Below are positions 1 through 8,099 of a stretch of DNA of 39,002 nt, piece after piece. Each line of letters begins with the position of its first letter. Positions within the stretch are counted from its first letter, which is position 1. Position numbers and translations under genes: made by a program. The stretch comes from Candidatus Kuenenia stuttgartensis (lineage in GTDB: Bacteria > Planctomycetota > UBA11346), in NCBI GenBank assembly GCA_945876185.1, contig CAMCMZ010000032.1:1-39002 (forward strand), written 5' to 3'. A model generated the notes under the pieces. That model ran no database searches, was not told the DNA's origin, and saw only the letters and a list, made by a program, of their open reading frames with translations.

Positions 1-113
1 AGGAACTGGCGTATTTCATGAGTGCGGTCGCGCGAACCGGGCAGGCGCACCAGGGGTGCTAACCAGCCCAGACCGCAGGTTTCAAGGGATGAGGCGAGGC
101 GTTGCATGGTCAT
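1..113 (-). CDS. 5' end of a gene cut by the window edge; possibly nitrate ABC transporter permease
   Basis: An open minus-strand frame begins at ATG 111-113, with a second in-frame ATG at 105-107, and runs off the left edge without a stop, giving 37 codons. The peptide starts MTMQRLASSLETCGLGWL and shows no transmembrane segment yet. It lies downstream of, and in the same direction as, the NrtA-like binding protein at 678-2108, which has no other transporter subunit in the window. A NrtB-type permease is therefore the expected neighbour. That assignment comes from gene order plus a vague resemblance of the N-terminus, not from a diagnostic motif. No convincing Shine-Dalgarno sequence precedes either start. 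Confidence 0.4.
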   Translation of the reverse strand, partial: MTMQRLASSLETCGLGWLAPLVRLPGSRDRTHEIRQF

Positions 114-135
114 TCCAGGGTGAGGAAAGAAGATT

Positions 136-164
136 GGCCACAAAAAAACGCAAAGGTCACAAAA
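136..164 (+). repeat. GGCCACAAA-type interspersed repeat, left copy
   Basis: This is a degenerate copy of the motif GGCCACAAAGAGCACAAAG, here with an A-run in place of AAGAG, followed by GTCACAAA. Its inverted partner lies at 640-668, so the pair brackets the nested palindrome block at 264-585. A second inverted pair of the same family occurs at 32952-32980 and 33113-33142. Confidence 0.65.
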
Positions 165-263
165 TGATGTGGGCCGAGCGCCATTCCGAAAACCTTCCGA
201 GGTCAGGGCCATAAGGACCCCCAATCCGAGACCGATCATCATCGGGATGTAATTCGCAGCCTT

Positions 264-585
264 CAGTCGTCCCTACGGGACTTGCCTCATGTGTCTTGCC
301 AATCCCGGGGTTGAAACCCCGGGCTAACCTCGTGGCGTCCCTACGGGACGCATATATCTCATGATATTGACGATGATTTTCGCCTCTTCCGTCTCGTAGG
401 AACGGGATATCCCGGTTTAAATCCCGGGCTAACCTCGCGGCGTCCCTACGGGACGCACATATATCTCATGATATTGATCATGATTTTCGCCTCTTCCGTC
501 CCGTAGGGACGGGATGATGCTAGCCCGGGGTTTCAACCCCGGGATGAGTGGAAACTCATTGGTTTCAGTCCCGTAGGGACGACTG
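264..585. repeat. Nested palindromic repeat block
   Basis: This block fills most of the 564-bp gap between the left-edge gene and the NrtA-like gene; no gene is apparent in the gap. The outermost arms are a perfect 19-bp inverted repeat, CAGTCGTCCCTACGGGACT at 264-282 and its complement at 567-585. Inside is a second inverted pair built on CCCGGGGTTGAAACCCCGGG (about 303-322, with its complement at about 523-543). The short palindrome CGTCCCTACGGGACG occurs at 336-350, again near 440-454, and in complement near 498-511. A segment of roughly 95 bp starting at CCCGGGCTAACCTCG is present twice in direct orientation (about 318-410 and 423-516). No spacers of CRISPR type are present. It looks like stacked REP/REPIN-like elements. 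Confidence 0.8.
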
Positions 586-639
586 AGATGCGACGCTCTG
601 GTCACAGGGCCGACTCCAGGGGATCCGGGGTTCTGCTCA

Positions 640-668
640 TTTGTGTCCTTTGTGCTCTTTGTGGCCAT
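640..668 (-). repeat. GGCCACAAA-type interspersed repeat, right copy
   Basis: Read on the minus strand this carries GGCCACAAAGAGCACAAAG followed by GACACAAA. It is the inverted partner of 136-164 and ends 9 bp before the stop codon of the NrtA-like gene. Confidence 0.7.
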
Positions 669-677
669 CCCTCTCGC

Positions 678-2108
678 TTATGGTTTCCTGAGCGTGAACT
701 GCTTCACGTAGTCGTTCGGCTTCGCCGGATCGAAGGCGATGTGGTCGATGAAGGCCGAAGCGGGATAGCTGAGCGCGTCCTTCTCGGGCAGCTCGTCGGC
801 CTTGACCAGGCCCTCAGCGAGCAGACTGGCGAACGCGGAACGGTAGAGGTCGGGGCGGAAGGTTTTCGCCGCGATCTCCTGGTACCAGGAGTCGGGCTTG
901 TCCTCGCTGATCATGCCCCAGCGGCGCATCTGGGTCAGGCACCACACGGCGTGGCTGGTCAGCGGGAAGCTGGCGTATTTCTTGTAGAAGATGTTGAAGT
1001 CCGGTTCCGGGCGGCGATCGAGCGTGCCGTCGGCACTGACCCCATAGACCAGGGTGCCGGTGATCGATTCGGCGATGATCTCGGGCGCGGCTCCGATGTA
1101 GTCCTTGTGCGCGAGGATCTCGGCGAGCTTGTGCCGGTTGGCGGTGCTCTCATCCAACCAGCGGCCGGCGCGGATCAGGGCGCGCACGATGGCCTTGGTG
1201 GTGTTGGGGTTGTCCTCGGTGAACTTCTTCGTCATACCGAAGACCTTGTCCGGGCTGCCGTCGAACACGTAGTGGCTCGGGATGGCGAGACGGCCGGTCT
1301 TCTCGCTGATGGTCAGCTTCATGTTCCAGGGTTCGCCGACGCAGAACCCTTGGCAATTGCCTTGGTTCATCGCTGACACCATTTGCGGCGGGGGATTGAC
1401 CTGGAGCACCACATCGGCGCTGGTGACGCCCTTGGCGTCTTGCTGGCCGTCGTAGAAACCAGGGTTCACCCCGCCCGAGGCGAGCCAGTAGCGCAGGTTG
1501 AAGTTGTGGCTGCCTGCCGGGTAGGTCATGAACATGGTCAGGGTCTTGCCCTCGGCCCGATACGCGGTGGCGATGTCCTTGATCGGAGCCGCCGACAACG
1601 GCATCGGATAGCCGGGCTTGGCCAGGGCGGGGTCCTTCGCCGCCAGGCGTTTCCAGATGTCGTTCGAAACCGAGATCCCCATGCCGTTGATGGCCAGGTT
1701 GTAGGGCACCACGATGTCGGCCTGCACGCCGACGCCGATCGCCGCGCCGACCGGGTGGCCGTAGAGCATGTGGCTGCCGTCCAGGGCGCCGTTCACCAGG
1801 TTGTCGCGCACCGCCTGCCAGTTGGGCTGGACGATGACTTCAGCCGCGATGCCTTCCTCGGCGAAATAGCCGAGTTCCTTCGCGACCACGATGGCGGCGC
1901 AGTCGGTGAGCTTGATCATGCCGAACTTGAGCGGGCGCTTCACCTCCAACTTGTTATCGATCGCCTTGCGCAGGTTCGGAGTCGGACTGGTGCGCTGGTA
2001 GGGCGTGAAATCCGCAGCGGCTGCGGTGGTGACTGCTGCCGCGATCGCGGTCAGGCTGAGGGCGAGGGAACGGACGCGGGCGAGGGCGCAGGCGAGGGGT
2101 AGGGTCAT
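678..2108 (-). CDS. nrtA: NrtA/CmpA-like nitrate ABC transporter substrate-binding protein
   Basis: This is a 476-residue periplasmic solute-binding protein of the NrtA/CmpA family, which captures nitrate (or bicarbonate in CmpA) for an NrtBCD-type ABC importer. The N-terminus is a classical signal peptide: a hydrophobic stretch of about residues 14-30 ending in AAAADF. The mature part begins with LKFGMIKLTDCAAIVVAKEL, typical of the family, and contains YPAGSHNFNLRYWLASGG and QGFCVGEPWN, both characteristic of nitrate-binding members. Length is normal. The start is ATG 2106-2108, preceded by a GGAG ribosome-binding site. It is divergent from the assimilatory nitrate reductase fusion at 2295, which supports nitrate rather than bicarbonate as ligand. 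Permease and ATPase genes are not visible and may continue beyond the left edge. Confidence 0.88.
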   Translation of the reverse strand: MTLPLACALARVRSLALSLTAIAAAVTTAAAADFTPYQRTSPTPNLRKAIDNKLEVKRPLKFGMIKLTDCAAIVVAKELGYFAEEGIAAEVIVQPNWQAVRDNLVNGALDGSHMLYGHPVGAAIGVGVQADIVVPYNLAINGMGISVSNDIWKRLAAKDPALAKPGYPMPLSAAPIKDIATAYRAEGKTLTMFMTYPAGSHNFNLRYWLASGGVNPGFYDGQQDAKGVTSADVVLQVNPPPQMVSAMNQGNCQGFCVGEPWNMKLTISEKTGRLAIPSHYVFDGSPDKVFGMTKKFTEDNPNTTKAIVRALIRAGRWLDESTANRHKLAEILAHKDYIGAAPEIIAESITGTLVYGVSADGTLDRRPEPDFNIFYKKYASFPLTSHAVWCLTQMRRWGMISEDKPDSWYQEIAAKTFRPDLYRSAFASLLAEGLVKADELPEKDALSYPASAFIDHIAFDPAKPNDYVKQFTLRKP

Positions 2109-2255
2109 CGGTGGTCTCCGTGTTGATCCTTAGCGCGGGTGTGCCAATCCGGGCTTGCTGCGCGCTGCATCAGCGTCGCCTCAGGAAAGCCCTCAGGGTC
2201 GGGGGCAGGGAACCGCCCTGCACGAAAAATGCGCAGCGGTCTGGTGCAAAAGCCC

Positions 2256-2271
2256 TGGCATGGATTGTGCA
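2256..2271 (+). promoter_or_regulatory. Candidate sigma-54 (-24/-12) promoter for the nitrate reductase fusion
   Basis: TGGCATGGATTGTGCA matches the RpoN consensus TGGCAYG-N4-TTGCA at all but one position. The invariant GG and GC are separated by exactly ten bases. It would initiate about 12 bp downstream, near 2282, just upstream of a GAGG ribosome-binding site at 2283-2286 and the ATG at 2295. The very short leader is a reservation. The 186-bp divergent region otherwise shows no strong sigma-70 boxes. Confidence 0.5.
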
Positions 2272-2294
2272 CAGGGAAATGCGAGGTCAGGCGC

Positions 2295-5200
2295 ATGGAC
2301 GACGTGGTTTTGCCCGGCACGCAGGCGCTGTCGCAGCCCCTGCGCACTGCCTGTCCGTACTGCGGCGTCGGCTGCGGCATCATTCTTGATGCCCAGGGCC
2401 TGCGTGGCGATCCCGATCACCCCAGCAACTTCGGCCGACTGTGCAGCAAGGGCCGCACCCTGCTGCATGCGGCCGGACGGCAGGACACCCGGTTGCTCGT
2501 CCCCGAACTGCGGACCAGGCGCGACCAGCCGCGCCAGCGCGTCGCCTGGGCCGAGGCGATCGGCCACGTCGCCGGGCGTTTCCGCGCCATCCAGGCCCAG
2601 CATGGCCGGGATGCGGTGGCGCTGTACGTCAGCGGCCAGTGCCTGACCGAGGAGTACTACCTCGCCAACAAGCTGGCCAAGGGCTTTCTGGGCACCAACA
2701 ACATCGACACCAATTCTCGCCTGTGCATGAGCAGCGCGGTCGCCGGCCACAAGGCGACCCTGGGCAGCGATTGCGTGCCCGGCTGCTATGAGGACATCGA
2801 CCTCGCCGAGACCTGGCTGGTGTGCGGCGCCAACATGGCCTTTGCCCATCCCATCCTGTTCCGCCGCATCGAAGCCGCCAAGGCGGCGCAACCCGACCGT
2901 CGCCTGATCGTGGTCGATCCTCGCCGCACGGACACCGCGGTGGTCGCCGATCTGCATCTGGCGCTGCGACCGGGCACCGACGTGGCGCTGCACCTGGCGC
3001 TCGGGCACGAACTGCTGCGCCTGGGCGCGGTCGATGAGGACTGGATCGCCGACCACGCCGCCGGCTGGGCGGAGCTGCGCCTGTTGTTGCAGGCGTGGCC
3101 GGCTGAGCGCGCCGCGGCGGTGTGCGGCCTCGCCGCCGCCGACATCCGCACCGCGGCGGTGTGGCTGACCGGCCGGCGCTGGATGAGCCTGTGGACGATG
3201 GGCCTGAACCAGAGCAGCAGCGGCACCGACAAGGTGGCGTCACTGATCAACTTGTCGCTGATCACCGGCAGCGTCGGCCAGCCCGGTTGCGGACCGTTCT
3301 CCCTCACTGGTCAACCCAACGCGATGGGCGGGCGCGAGGCTGGCGGCCTGGCCAACCTGCTGCCGGCGCACCGCTCGCTCGCCAAGGTTGAGGACCGCGC
3401 CGCGGTCGAGGACTTCTGGGGCGTGCCGCGCGGCACCATCCCGGCTGCGCCGGGTCTGACCGCGGTTGAGCTCATGGCCGCCCTGCGCGACGGCCGCTGC
3501 AAGGCGGTGTGGATCATCGCCACCAACCCGGTCGCCAGCCTGCCCGCCGCTCTCGGCTGCGATGAAGCCCTGCGCCGGGCTGAGCTGGTGGTGGTGCAGG
3601 ACGCTTACGCTAACGACACCCTGCCCTTCGCCGACGTGGTGCTGCCGGCCGCGACCTGGCCGGAGAAGACCGGCGCGATGACCACCAGCGAGCGCCGGGT
3701 GCACCTCGTCCAGGCGGCGCGGCCGATCCCCGGCAACGCCAGGCCGGACTGGCTGATCCTGCGCGATGTGGCGCAGGCGATGGGATTCACCAAGGATTTT
3801 TCCTTCGCCGATGAATCGGCCGTGTTCGCCGAGCACGTCGCGTTGACCCGTGGCACCGACTGCGACATGGCCGGCCTGTCGCACGCGCTGCTCAAAGAGC
3901 GCGGCCAGGTGCAGTGGCCATGCCCGTCCCCGGATCATCCCGGCACCCCGCGCCTGTTCGCTGACGGCATCTTTCCCACCACCGACGGCCGCTGCCGACT
4001 CTGGGCCGGCGAGCCGACCGCACGCGCCGAAATCCCGGACGCCGCCTTTCCCCTCGTCCTCACCACCGGCCGCATCCGCGACCAGTGGCACACCCAGACC
4101 CGCAGCGGCCTGGTGACCAAGCTCAACCGCGCCGAACCGGCCCCCTTCTGCGAACTGCATCCAACCGACGCCACCCAGCGCGGTGTCTCGACCGGCGATC
4201 TGGTCGAGGTGGTCAGCCACCGCGGCACCTGCCGGGTGCGGGCGCGGGTGACCACGGACATTCGCCAAGGGGTCTGCTTCCTGCCCATGCATTGGGGGCC
4301 GCTGCTCGGCGGGGCCGAGGGTCGCGCCAACGCGGTGGTCAGCGACCGCCTCGATCCGGTGTCGAAGGAGCCGGACCTGAAGCTCAGCGCGGTCCAGGTG
4401 CGCCGTTTCCGGCCTCCGGCCCGACGCATTCTGGTGGTCGGCGGCGGCACCGGCGCGTTGGCGTTCTGCCGCGCCCACCGCACGGAAAATCCCCAGGATT
4501 CCATCACGGTTTTCAGTGAAGAGTCCGAGGCCGGCTACGACCGGGTGCAACTGCCGCACCTGATCAGCGGCGAGCGCGACTGGGCCTGCCTGCGGCGGCG
4601 GTTCCCGGACGGCATTGAGGTACGAATCGGTGCCCGCATCGCCCACATCGATCGCGCCGCGCGCGCCATCGTCACCGCTGCTGGTGAACGTTTCGCCTAT
4701 GACCATCTCGTTCTCGCCACGGGCAGCCGCCCAGCGATGAGCGTTACCGGTCCCGGCGTGCTCGGTCTGCGCACCCGCGCCGATGCCGAGGCGATCCTCG
4801 CTGGAGCGGCGACGCCTGGGACCGCCGGTTTTCAACCGGCCAGCAGCACGACGAATTCTGTTTCCCAAATATCAGTTCTGTCACCCTGCCGGTTGGAAAC
4901 CGGCGGTCCCAGGAACAGCCAATCCGCTGAACCAGCCCGGTCCCCGCTTGCGCCTGGGACCGCCGGTTTTCAACCGGCCAGCAGTACGGGCAGTTCCGTT
5001 TCCCAGGAATTCCATCTGCCCACCTGCCGGTTGGAAACCGGCGGTCCCAGGAACAACCAACCAACCGCGGTGATCATCGGTGCCGGCCTGCTTGGCCTCG
5101 AACTTGCCGCCGCGCTGCTGCACCTGGGCTGGCGCGTCACCGTCCTGCAACGCAGCGACCGGGTCATGGGCAAGCAACTCGACGCCATCGCTGCCGCCCA

Positions 5201-6023
5201 TGTCGCCGGCCTACTGCGCCAACGCGGCCTGGATCTGCAACTGAACGCCCGCGTCGAACGAATCGATGACGGCTCGGTCGTCCTTGCCGGCGGAAACCGC
5301 CTGCCGGCCGATCGGATCATCGTCGCCACCGGCACCACGCCCAACGACGACCTCGCCCGCACCGCCGGCCTGCCGTGCCAGGGCGGGATCCTGGTCGATC
5401 AGCATCTCGCCACTGCCGATCCTGCGATCAGCGCGATCGGCGAATGCGCTGCAGTCCGCCTTGGCCCTGGCGAGCCCGTACGGGTCGGCACGACGCCAGG
5501 TGTCACCGCCCAGGCCGAGGTATTGGCGCAGGTGCTCGCTGGTGATCCCGTCGCGCGCTGGCGGCCCGCGCCGCAGGCGAACGTGCTCAAGGTGCCCGGC
5601 CTGCAGCTCGCCAGCGTGGGTGAAGTCGAGGAAAAACCCGGCGACGACGTGATCAGCCTGCACGACCCGCGCCGGCGGCGCTACCTGAAGGCGGTGGTGC
5701 GCGCGGATCGCGTGGTGGGGGCGATCTGCCTGGGCGACCTGGGGCCGTGGCCGCACCTGTTGGACCTCTGCCAATCCGGGGTCGAACTGGATGAGGAACG
5801 CGACCGGCTTCTCGCCCCGGGCGGCGGCGGCACTGCGGTGGAAGGCAAACTGGTCTGCTCCTGCATGCAGGTCGGGGCGACCACCCTGGCCACGGCTGCG
5901 CGCACACATGCCGGCGATGTGGCCAAGGTCTGCGCCGCGACGCGCGCCGGCAGCGGCTGCGGGTCGTGCCGACCGGAAGTCGCGCGGATCTGCGCCGGTG
6001 CGCTGGCGGGCGCGACCGCGTAG
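2295..6023 (+). CDS. nasA: Assimilatory nitrate reductase fused to FAD/NAD(P)H oxidoreductase and BFD-type [2Fe-2S] domain
   Basis: This 1242-residue fusion reduces nitrate to nitrite in the cytoplasm with NAD(P)H as probable donor. Residues 1-70 hold the [4Fe-4S] site (C20, C23, C27, C50). The molybdopterin oxidoreductase and dinucleotide-binding domains follow to about residue 700. Then comes a NirB/NasC-like flavoprotein: an FAD-binding VVGGGTGALAF at about 713 and an NAD-binding VIIGAGLLGLELA at about 926. A C-terminal BFD-like [2Fe-2S] domain has C1188, C1190, C1222 and C1225. So NasA and its reductase partner NasC are one polypeptide. Residues about 840-922, between the two nucleotide-binding parts, are encoded by two palindromic repeat elements. 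ATG 2295 was chosen because it follows a GAGG site and leaves the proper NasA N-terminus; an open frame upstream has no family similarity. Confidence 0.93.
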   Translation: MDDVVLPGTQALSQPLRTACPYCGVGCGIILDAQGLRGDPDHPSNFGRLCSKGRTLLHAAGRQDTRLLVPELRTRRDQPRQRVAWAEAIGHVAGRFRAIQAQHGRDAVALYVSGQCLTEEYYLANKLAKGFLGTNNIDTNSRLCMSSAVAGHKATLGSDCVPGCYEDIDLAETWLVCGANMAFAHPILFRRIEAAKAAQPDRRLIVVDPRRTDTAVVADLHLALRPGTDVALHLALGHELLRLGAVDEDWIADHAAGWAELRLLLQAWPAERAAAVCGLAAADIRTAAVWLTGRRWMSLWTMGLNQSSSGTDKVASLINLSLITGSVGQPGCGPFSLTGQPNAMGGREAGGLANLLPAHRSLAKVEDRAAVEDFWGVPRGTIPAAPGLTAVELMAALRDGRCKAVWIIATNPVASLPAALGCDEALRRAELVVVQDAYANDTLPFADVVLPAATWPEKTGAMTTSERRVHLVQAARPIPGNARPDWLILRDVAQAMGFTKDFSFADESAVFAEHVALTRGTDCDMAGLSHALLKERGQVQWPCPSPDHPGTPRLFADGIFPTTDGRCRLWAGEPTARAEIPDAAFPLVLTTGRIRDQWHTQTRSGLVTKLNRAEPAPFCELHPTDATQRGVSTGDLVEVVSHRGTCRVRARVTTDIRQGVCFLPMHWGPLLGGAEGRANAVVSDRLDPVSKEPDLKLSAVQVRRFRPPARRILVVGGGTGALAFCRAHRTENPQDSITVFSEESEAGYDRVQLPHLISGERDWACLRRRFPDGIEVRIGARIAHIDRAARAIVTAAGERFAYDHLVLATGSRPAMSVTGPGVLGLRTRADAEAILAGAATPGTAGFQPASSTTNSVSQISVLSPCRLETGGPRNSQSAEPARSPLAPGTAGFQPASSTGSSVSQEFHLPTCRLETGGPRNNQPTAVIIGAGLLGLELAAALLHLGWRVTVLQRSDRVMGKQLDAIAAAHVAGLLRQRGLDLQLNARVERIDDGSVVLAGGNRLPADRIIVATGTTPNDDLARTAGLPCQGGILVDQHLATADPAISAIGECAAVRLGPGEPVRVGTTPGVTAQAEVLAQVLAGDPVARWRPAPQANVLKVPGLQLASVGEVEEKPGDDVISLHDPRRRRYLKAVVRADRVVGAICLGDLGPWPHLLDLCQSGVELDEERDRLLAPGGGGTAVEGKLVCSCMQVGATTLATAARTHAGDVAKVCAATRAGSGCGSCRPEVARICAGALAGATA
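4815..4913 (+). repeat. 99-bp palindromic element inside the nitrate reductase gene, copy 1
   Basis: A 32-bp left arm starts with CCTGGGACCGCCGGTTTTCA, and a 28-bp right arm at 4886-4913 is its near-complement (CTGCCGGTTGGAAACCGGCG...). They are separated by a 39-bp spacer. The 99-bp length keeps the frame, and the arms encode PGTAGFQPASS and CRLETGGPRN. The organisation resembles a REPIN or bacterial interspersed mosaic element rather than a tandem repeat. Confidence 0.85.
4953..5051 (+). repeat. 99-bp palindromic element inside the nitrate reductase gene, copy 2
   Basis: Same arms and the same 99-bp length as the copy at 4815-4913, offset by 138 bp (46 codons), so it is also in frame. The spacer between the arms differs from copy 1 while the arms are conserved. 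This suggests two insertions or an old duplication with selection or conversion acting on the arms. Confidence 0.85.
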
Positions 6024-6024
6024 C

Positions 6025-7269
6025 ATGCCGGGCATGGACGACCTGGACCGCCGCACCGCGCGCGACTTCACGGTGCGCTACGCCCTCGCCCTGGGCCTGG
6101 TCGCCTGCCTGACCATCGCGGCGCAGGTCGCGGTGCAGTTGGCCCTGCACCGTTCACGCAGCGACGCCGCGGTGGTCAACCTCGCCGGCCGCCAGCGCAT
6201 GCTGTCGCAGCGCCTGACCATGCTCGCGCTGGCGGTCGAGCGCGATCCCGGCCTGCGCGCCACCATGGCGACGGTGCTGGATGAATGGACCCGGGCGTAC
6301 CAGCGTCTGAGCGCAGGACATGACCTCGCCAACGCCGGGCTGGACAACAGCCCGGAAATCAAAGCCGTCTTCATTGCGCTTGAGCCGCATTTTCGCGCGA
6401 TGGCAGCGGCGGCGCAGGCAGGCCAGGGAACCCAGGCGGCAGACGGCGCGGGCGCGGCGGTGCTGTTACGGTCGCAGCAGGAGTTCCTGCCCCTGATGGA
6501 GCGCATTGTCGCGCTCTACCGCAGCGAGGCCGAGGCGCGGGTCAGTCGTCTGATCACCCTCGAACTCAGCCTGTGCGTCGTGCTGCTGGTCGTGCTGGTG
6601 CTCGAAGCCTTCATCGTCTTCCGCCCGGCGGTGGCGCGGCTGCGCACCGCCATTCGCGAACGCGAGATCCTGCGCGAACGCGAGCTGGAGAACCGCGAAC
6701 TGCTCATCGCCGCGGAAACCGCCCAACGCATCGGCCAGGATCTCCACGACGGGCTGGGCCAGACCCTCACCGCGCTGTCCTTCCAGGCCAAGGCGGTCGA
6801 GGCCGGGGCCGCTGCCACGGGATTGTCGTCGGGCCTGTCCGAGGCCATCGCGCAATGCCGCGCCCAGGCGCGCCGGCTCGCTCCGGTCGGGATCCAGGCC
6901 GCCGGACTTGAGGCAGCCCTGCGCGAACTGGTTGAATCCACCACCCGCGCCACCGGCACGGTCTGCACCGTGGATTGGCAGGCGCCGGGCCCACCGACCA
7001 GCGCCGGTGAGGACTGCTTCCGCATCGTGCAGGAGGCGATCACCAACGCCCTGCGCCACGGCAAGGCGCACACGATCGCGATCACGGTCGGCCCGTGGGG
7101 CCTGACCGTGCGTGATGACGGCGTCGCCGCTGCCCCAGGGCCGGAGGGCGTCGGCCTGCGCTCGCTGCGGGCGCGGGCCCAGCGCCTGGGCGGGGGCCTG
7201 GTCAGCAGCGCGCATCCGGAGGGTGGCTGGGAAGTGCGGCTGACCCTGCCCAGACCCACCGTCGCTTGA
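6025..7269 (+). CDS. NarX-like sensor histidine kinase with PilJ-type sensory domain
   Basis: A 414-residue membrane sensor kinase. TM1 is at about residues 18-40. A periplasmic helical domain follows, with the PilJ/NarX signature NLAGRQRMLSQRLTML that corresponds to the nitrate-binding helix region of NarX-type sensors. TM2 is at about 180-202. The HisKA_3 phosphoacceptor is H241 in QDLHDGLGQ, and a compact HATPase domain follows (FRIVQEAITNALRHG, GVGLRSLRARA). It starts 1 bp after the nitrate reductase stop codon (6021-6023) and precedes a NarL-type regulator, so nitrate sensing for the nas genes is the natural reading. The start may be 6025 or the in-frame ATG at 6034; neither has a clear ribosome-binding site, which fits coupling to the upstream gene. 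Confidence 0.88.
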   Translation: MPGMDDLDRRTARDFTVRYALALGLVACLTIAAQVAVQLALHRSRSDAAVVNLAGRQRMLSQRLTMLALAVERDPGLRATMATVLDEWTRAYQRLSAGHDLANAGLDNSPEIKAVFIALEPHFRAMAAAAQAGQGTQAADGAGAAVLLRSQQEFLPLMERIVALYRSEAEARVSRLITLELSLCVVLLVVLVLEAFIVFRPAVARLRTAIREREILRERELENRELLIAAETAQRIGQDLHDGLGQTLTALSFQAKAVEAGAAATGLSSGLSEAIAQCRAQARRLAPVGIQAAGLEAALRELVESTTRATGTVCTVDWQAPGPPTSAGEDCFRIVQEAITNALRHGKAHTIAITVGPWGLTVRDDGVAAAPGPEGVGLRSLRARAQRLGGGLVSSAHPEGGWEVRLTLPRPTVA

Positions 7270-7277
7270 CGCAGCAT

Positions 7278-7296
7278 TTCCGGCGACTTGCCGGAA
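7278..7296 (+). other. Hairpin between kinase and response regulator genes
   Basis: TTCCGGC-gactt-GCCGGAA forms a 7-bp perfect stem just after the kinase stop codon and 35 bp before the regulator start. No T-run follows, so it is not a typical intrinsic terminator. It could stabilise the upstream mRNA or modulate downstream translation. Confidence 0.4.
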
Positions 7297-7331
7297 TGGG
7301 CCACTGCCCCAGGCTTGCGTGCACAATCCCC

Positions 7332-8009
7332 ATGGGAATCGACCTCCGTCCCCGCGTCCTGATCGCCGACGACCACCAGCTGCTGCGGCTGGGCCTGAAG
7401 CAGATGTTGGCTGCCGACGGCGGTTTCATCGTGGTCGGCGAGTGCGAAACCGGAACCGAGATCGAGCCGTTGGTGGCGGAGCACGATCCCGACGTGCTCA
7501 TCCTCGACCTGCGCCTGCGCGATGGCTCCTCGCTGGAGCGCATTGCGCCGCTGCTCGCGGCCTATCCGCACCTGGGCATCCTCGTCCTGTCGATGCACGA
7601 CCAACGGGTCTACGCCGAACGCTGCCTGCGTCTCGGCGCCAAGGGCTACCTGATGAAGGAAGAAGCCGCGACCCTGGTCGCCACCGCCCTGCACGCGGTG
7701 GCGGCCGGGAAGACCTTCCTGTCCCCAACGCTCGCCGGTCCCGCTGAGGCTGCTGCCGGTGCGACCGGGTCGGCGAAATCCGGCCTGCCCATCGAACGCC
7801 TGTCCAACCGTGAACTGCAAGTCTTCGAGCTCACTGGCGACGGCCTGCCGACGCGCGCCATCGCCGCCCGCCTGGAACTATCCGAAAAAACCATCGAAGC
7901 GCACAAGGCCAATATCAAGAAGAAGCTCGGCATCGAGCACGGCACCGAACTAGCACGCCTGGCGATGTCCTGGCGCGAAGCGGGCGGCGGCGCGGCGCTG
8001 TCGCCGTAG
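7332..8009 (+). CDS. NarL/FixJ-family response regulator
   Basis: A 225-residue two-domain regulator. The receiver domain shows the acidic pair D13-D14, the phosphoacceptor D59 in VLILDLRLRDG, and the conserved lysine in KGYLMKEE. A short Ala/Gly linker leads to a LuxR-type helix-turn-helix (LSNRELQVFELTGDG through LSEKTIEAHKANIKKKL). It lies 62 bp after the NarX-like kinase and would be its partner, most likely activating the nitrate genes upstream. ATG 7332 gives the normal N-terminus (RPRVLIADDH). No obvious Shine-Dalgarno is visible. Its stop codon lies inside a palindromic repeat. Confidence 0.9.
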   Translation: MGIDLRPRVLIADDHQLLRLGLKQMLAADGGFIVVGECETGTEIEPLVAEHDPDVLILDLRLRDGSSLERIAPLLAAYPHLGILVLSMHDQRVYAERCLRLGAKGYLMKEEAATLVATALHAVAAGKTFLSPTLAGPAEAAAGATGSAKSGLPIERLSNRELQVFELTGDGLPTRAIAARLELSEKTIEAHKANIKKKLGIEHGTELARLAMSWREAGGGAALSP

Positions 8010-8027
8010 CGCCGGCTTCAGCCGGCA
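8006..8027 (+). repeat. REP-like palindrome overlapping the response regulator stop codon
   Basis: GTAGCGCCGGCTTCAGCCGGCA contains the palindrome GCCGGC-ttca-GCCGGC. Its first bases supply the TAG stop of the regulator. An exact inverted copy lies at 8100-8121. Confidence 0.75.
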
Positions 8028-8099
8028 AGGACAATCGGTTTCACCAGATCACACCAGCGATCCTGGCTGAACGTGCAGACGCCAGGGGCCCATCATCCG

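Noticed and set aside
264..585. Possible CRISPR array
   Set aside because: The repeats are palindromic, unequal in spacing and partly inverted, with no regular unique spacers and no cas genes in the window.
3240..4868. Long minus-strand open frame opposite the nitrate reductase gene
   Set aside because: Antisense shadow of a well-supported coding frame. The translation has low-complexity Gly/Ala/Arg composition and no motif.
4815..5051. Intein or intron in the nitrate reductase gene
   Set aside because: Far too short for an intein, no splicing motifs, and the segment consists of two repeat elements that keep the frame.
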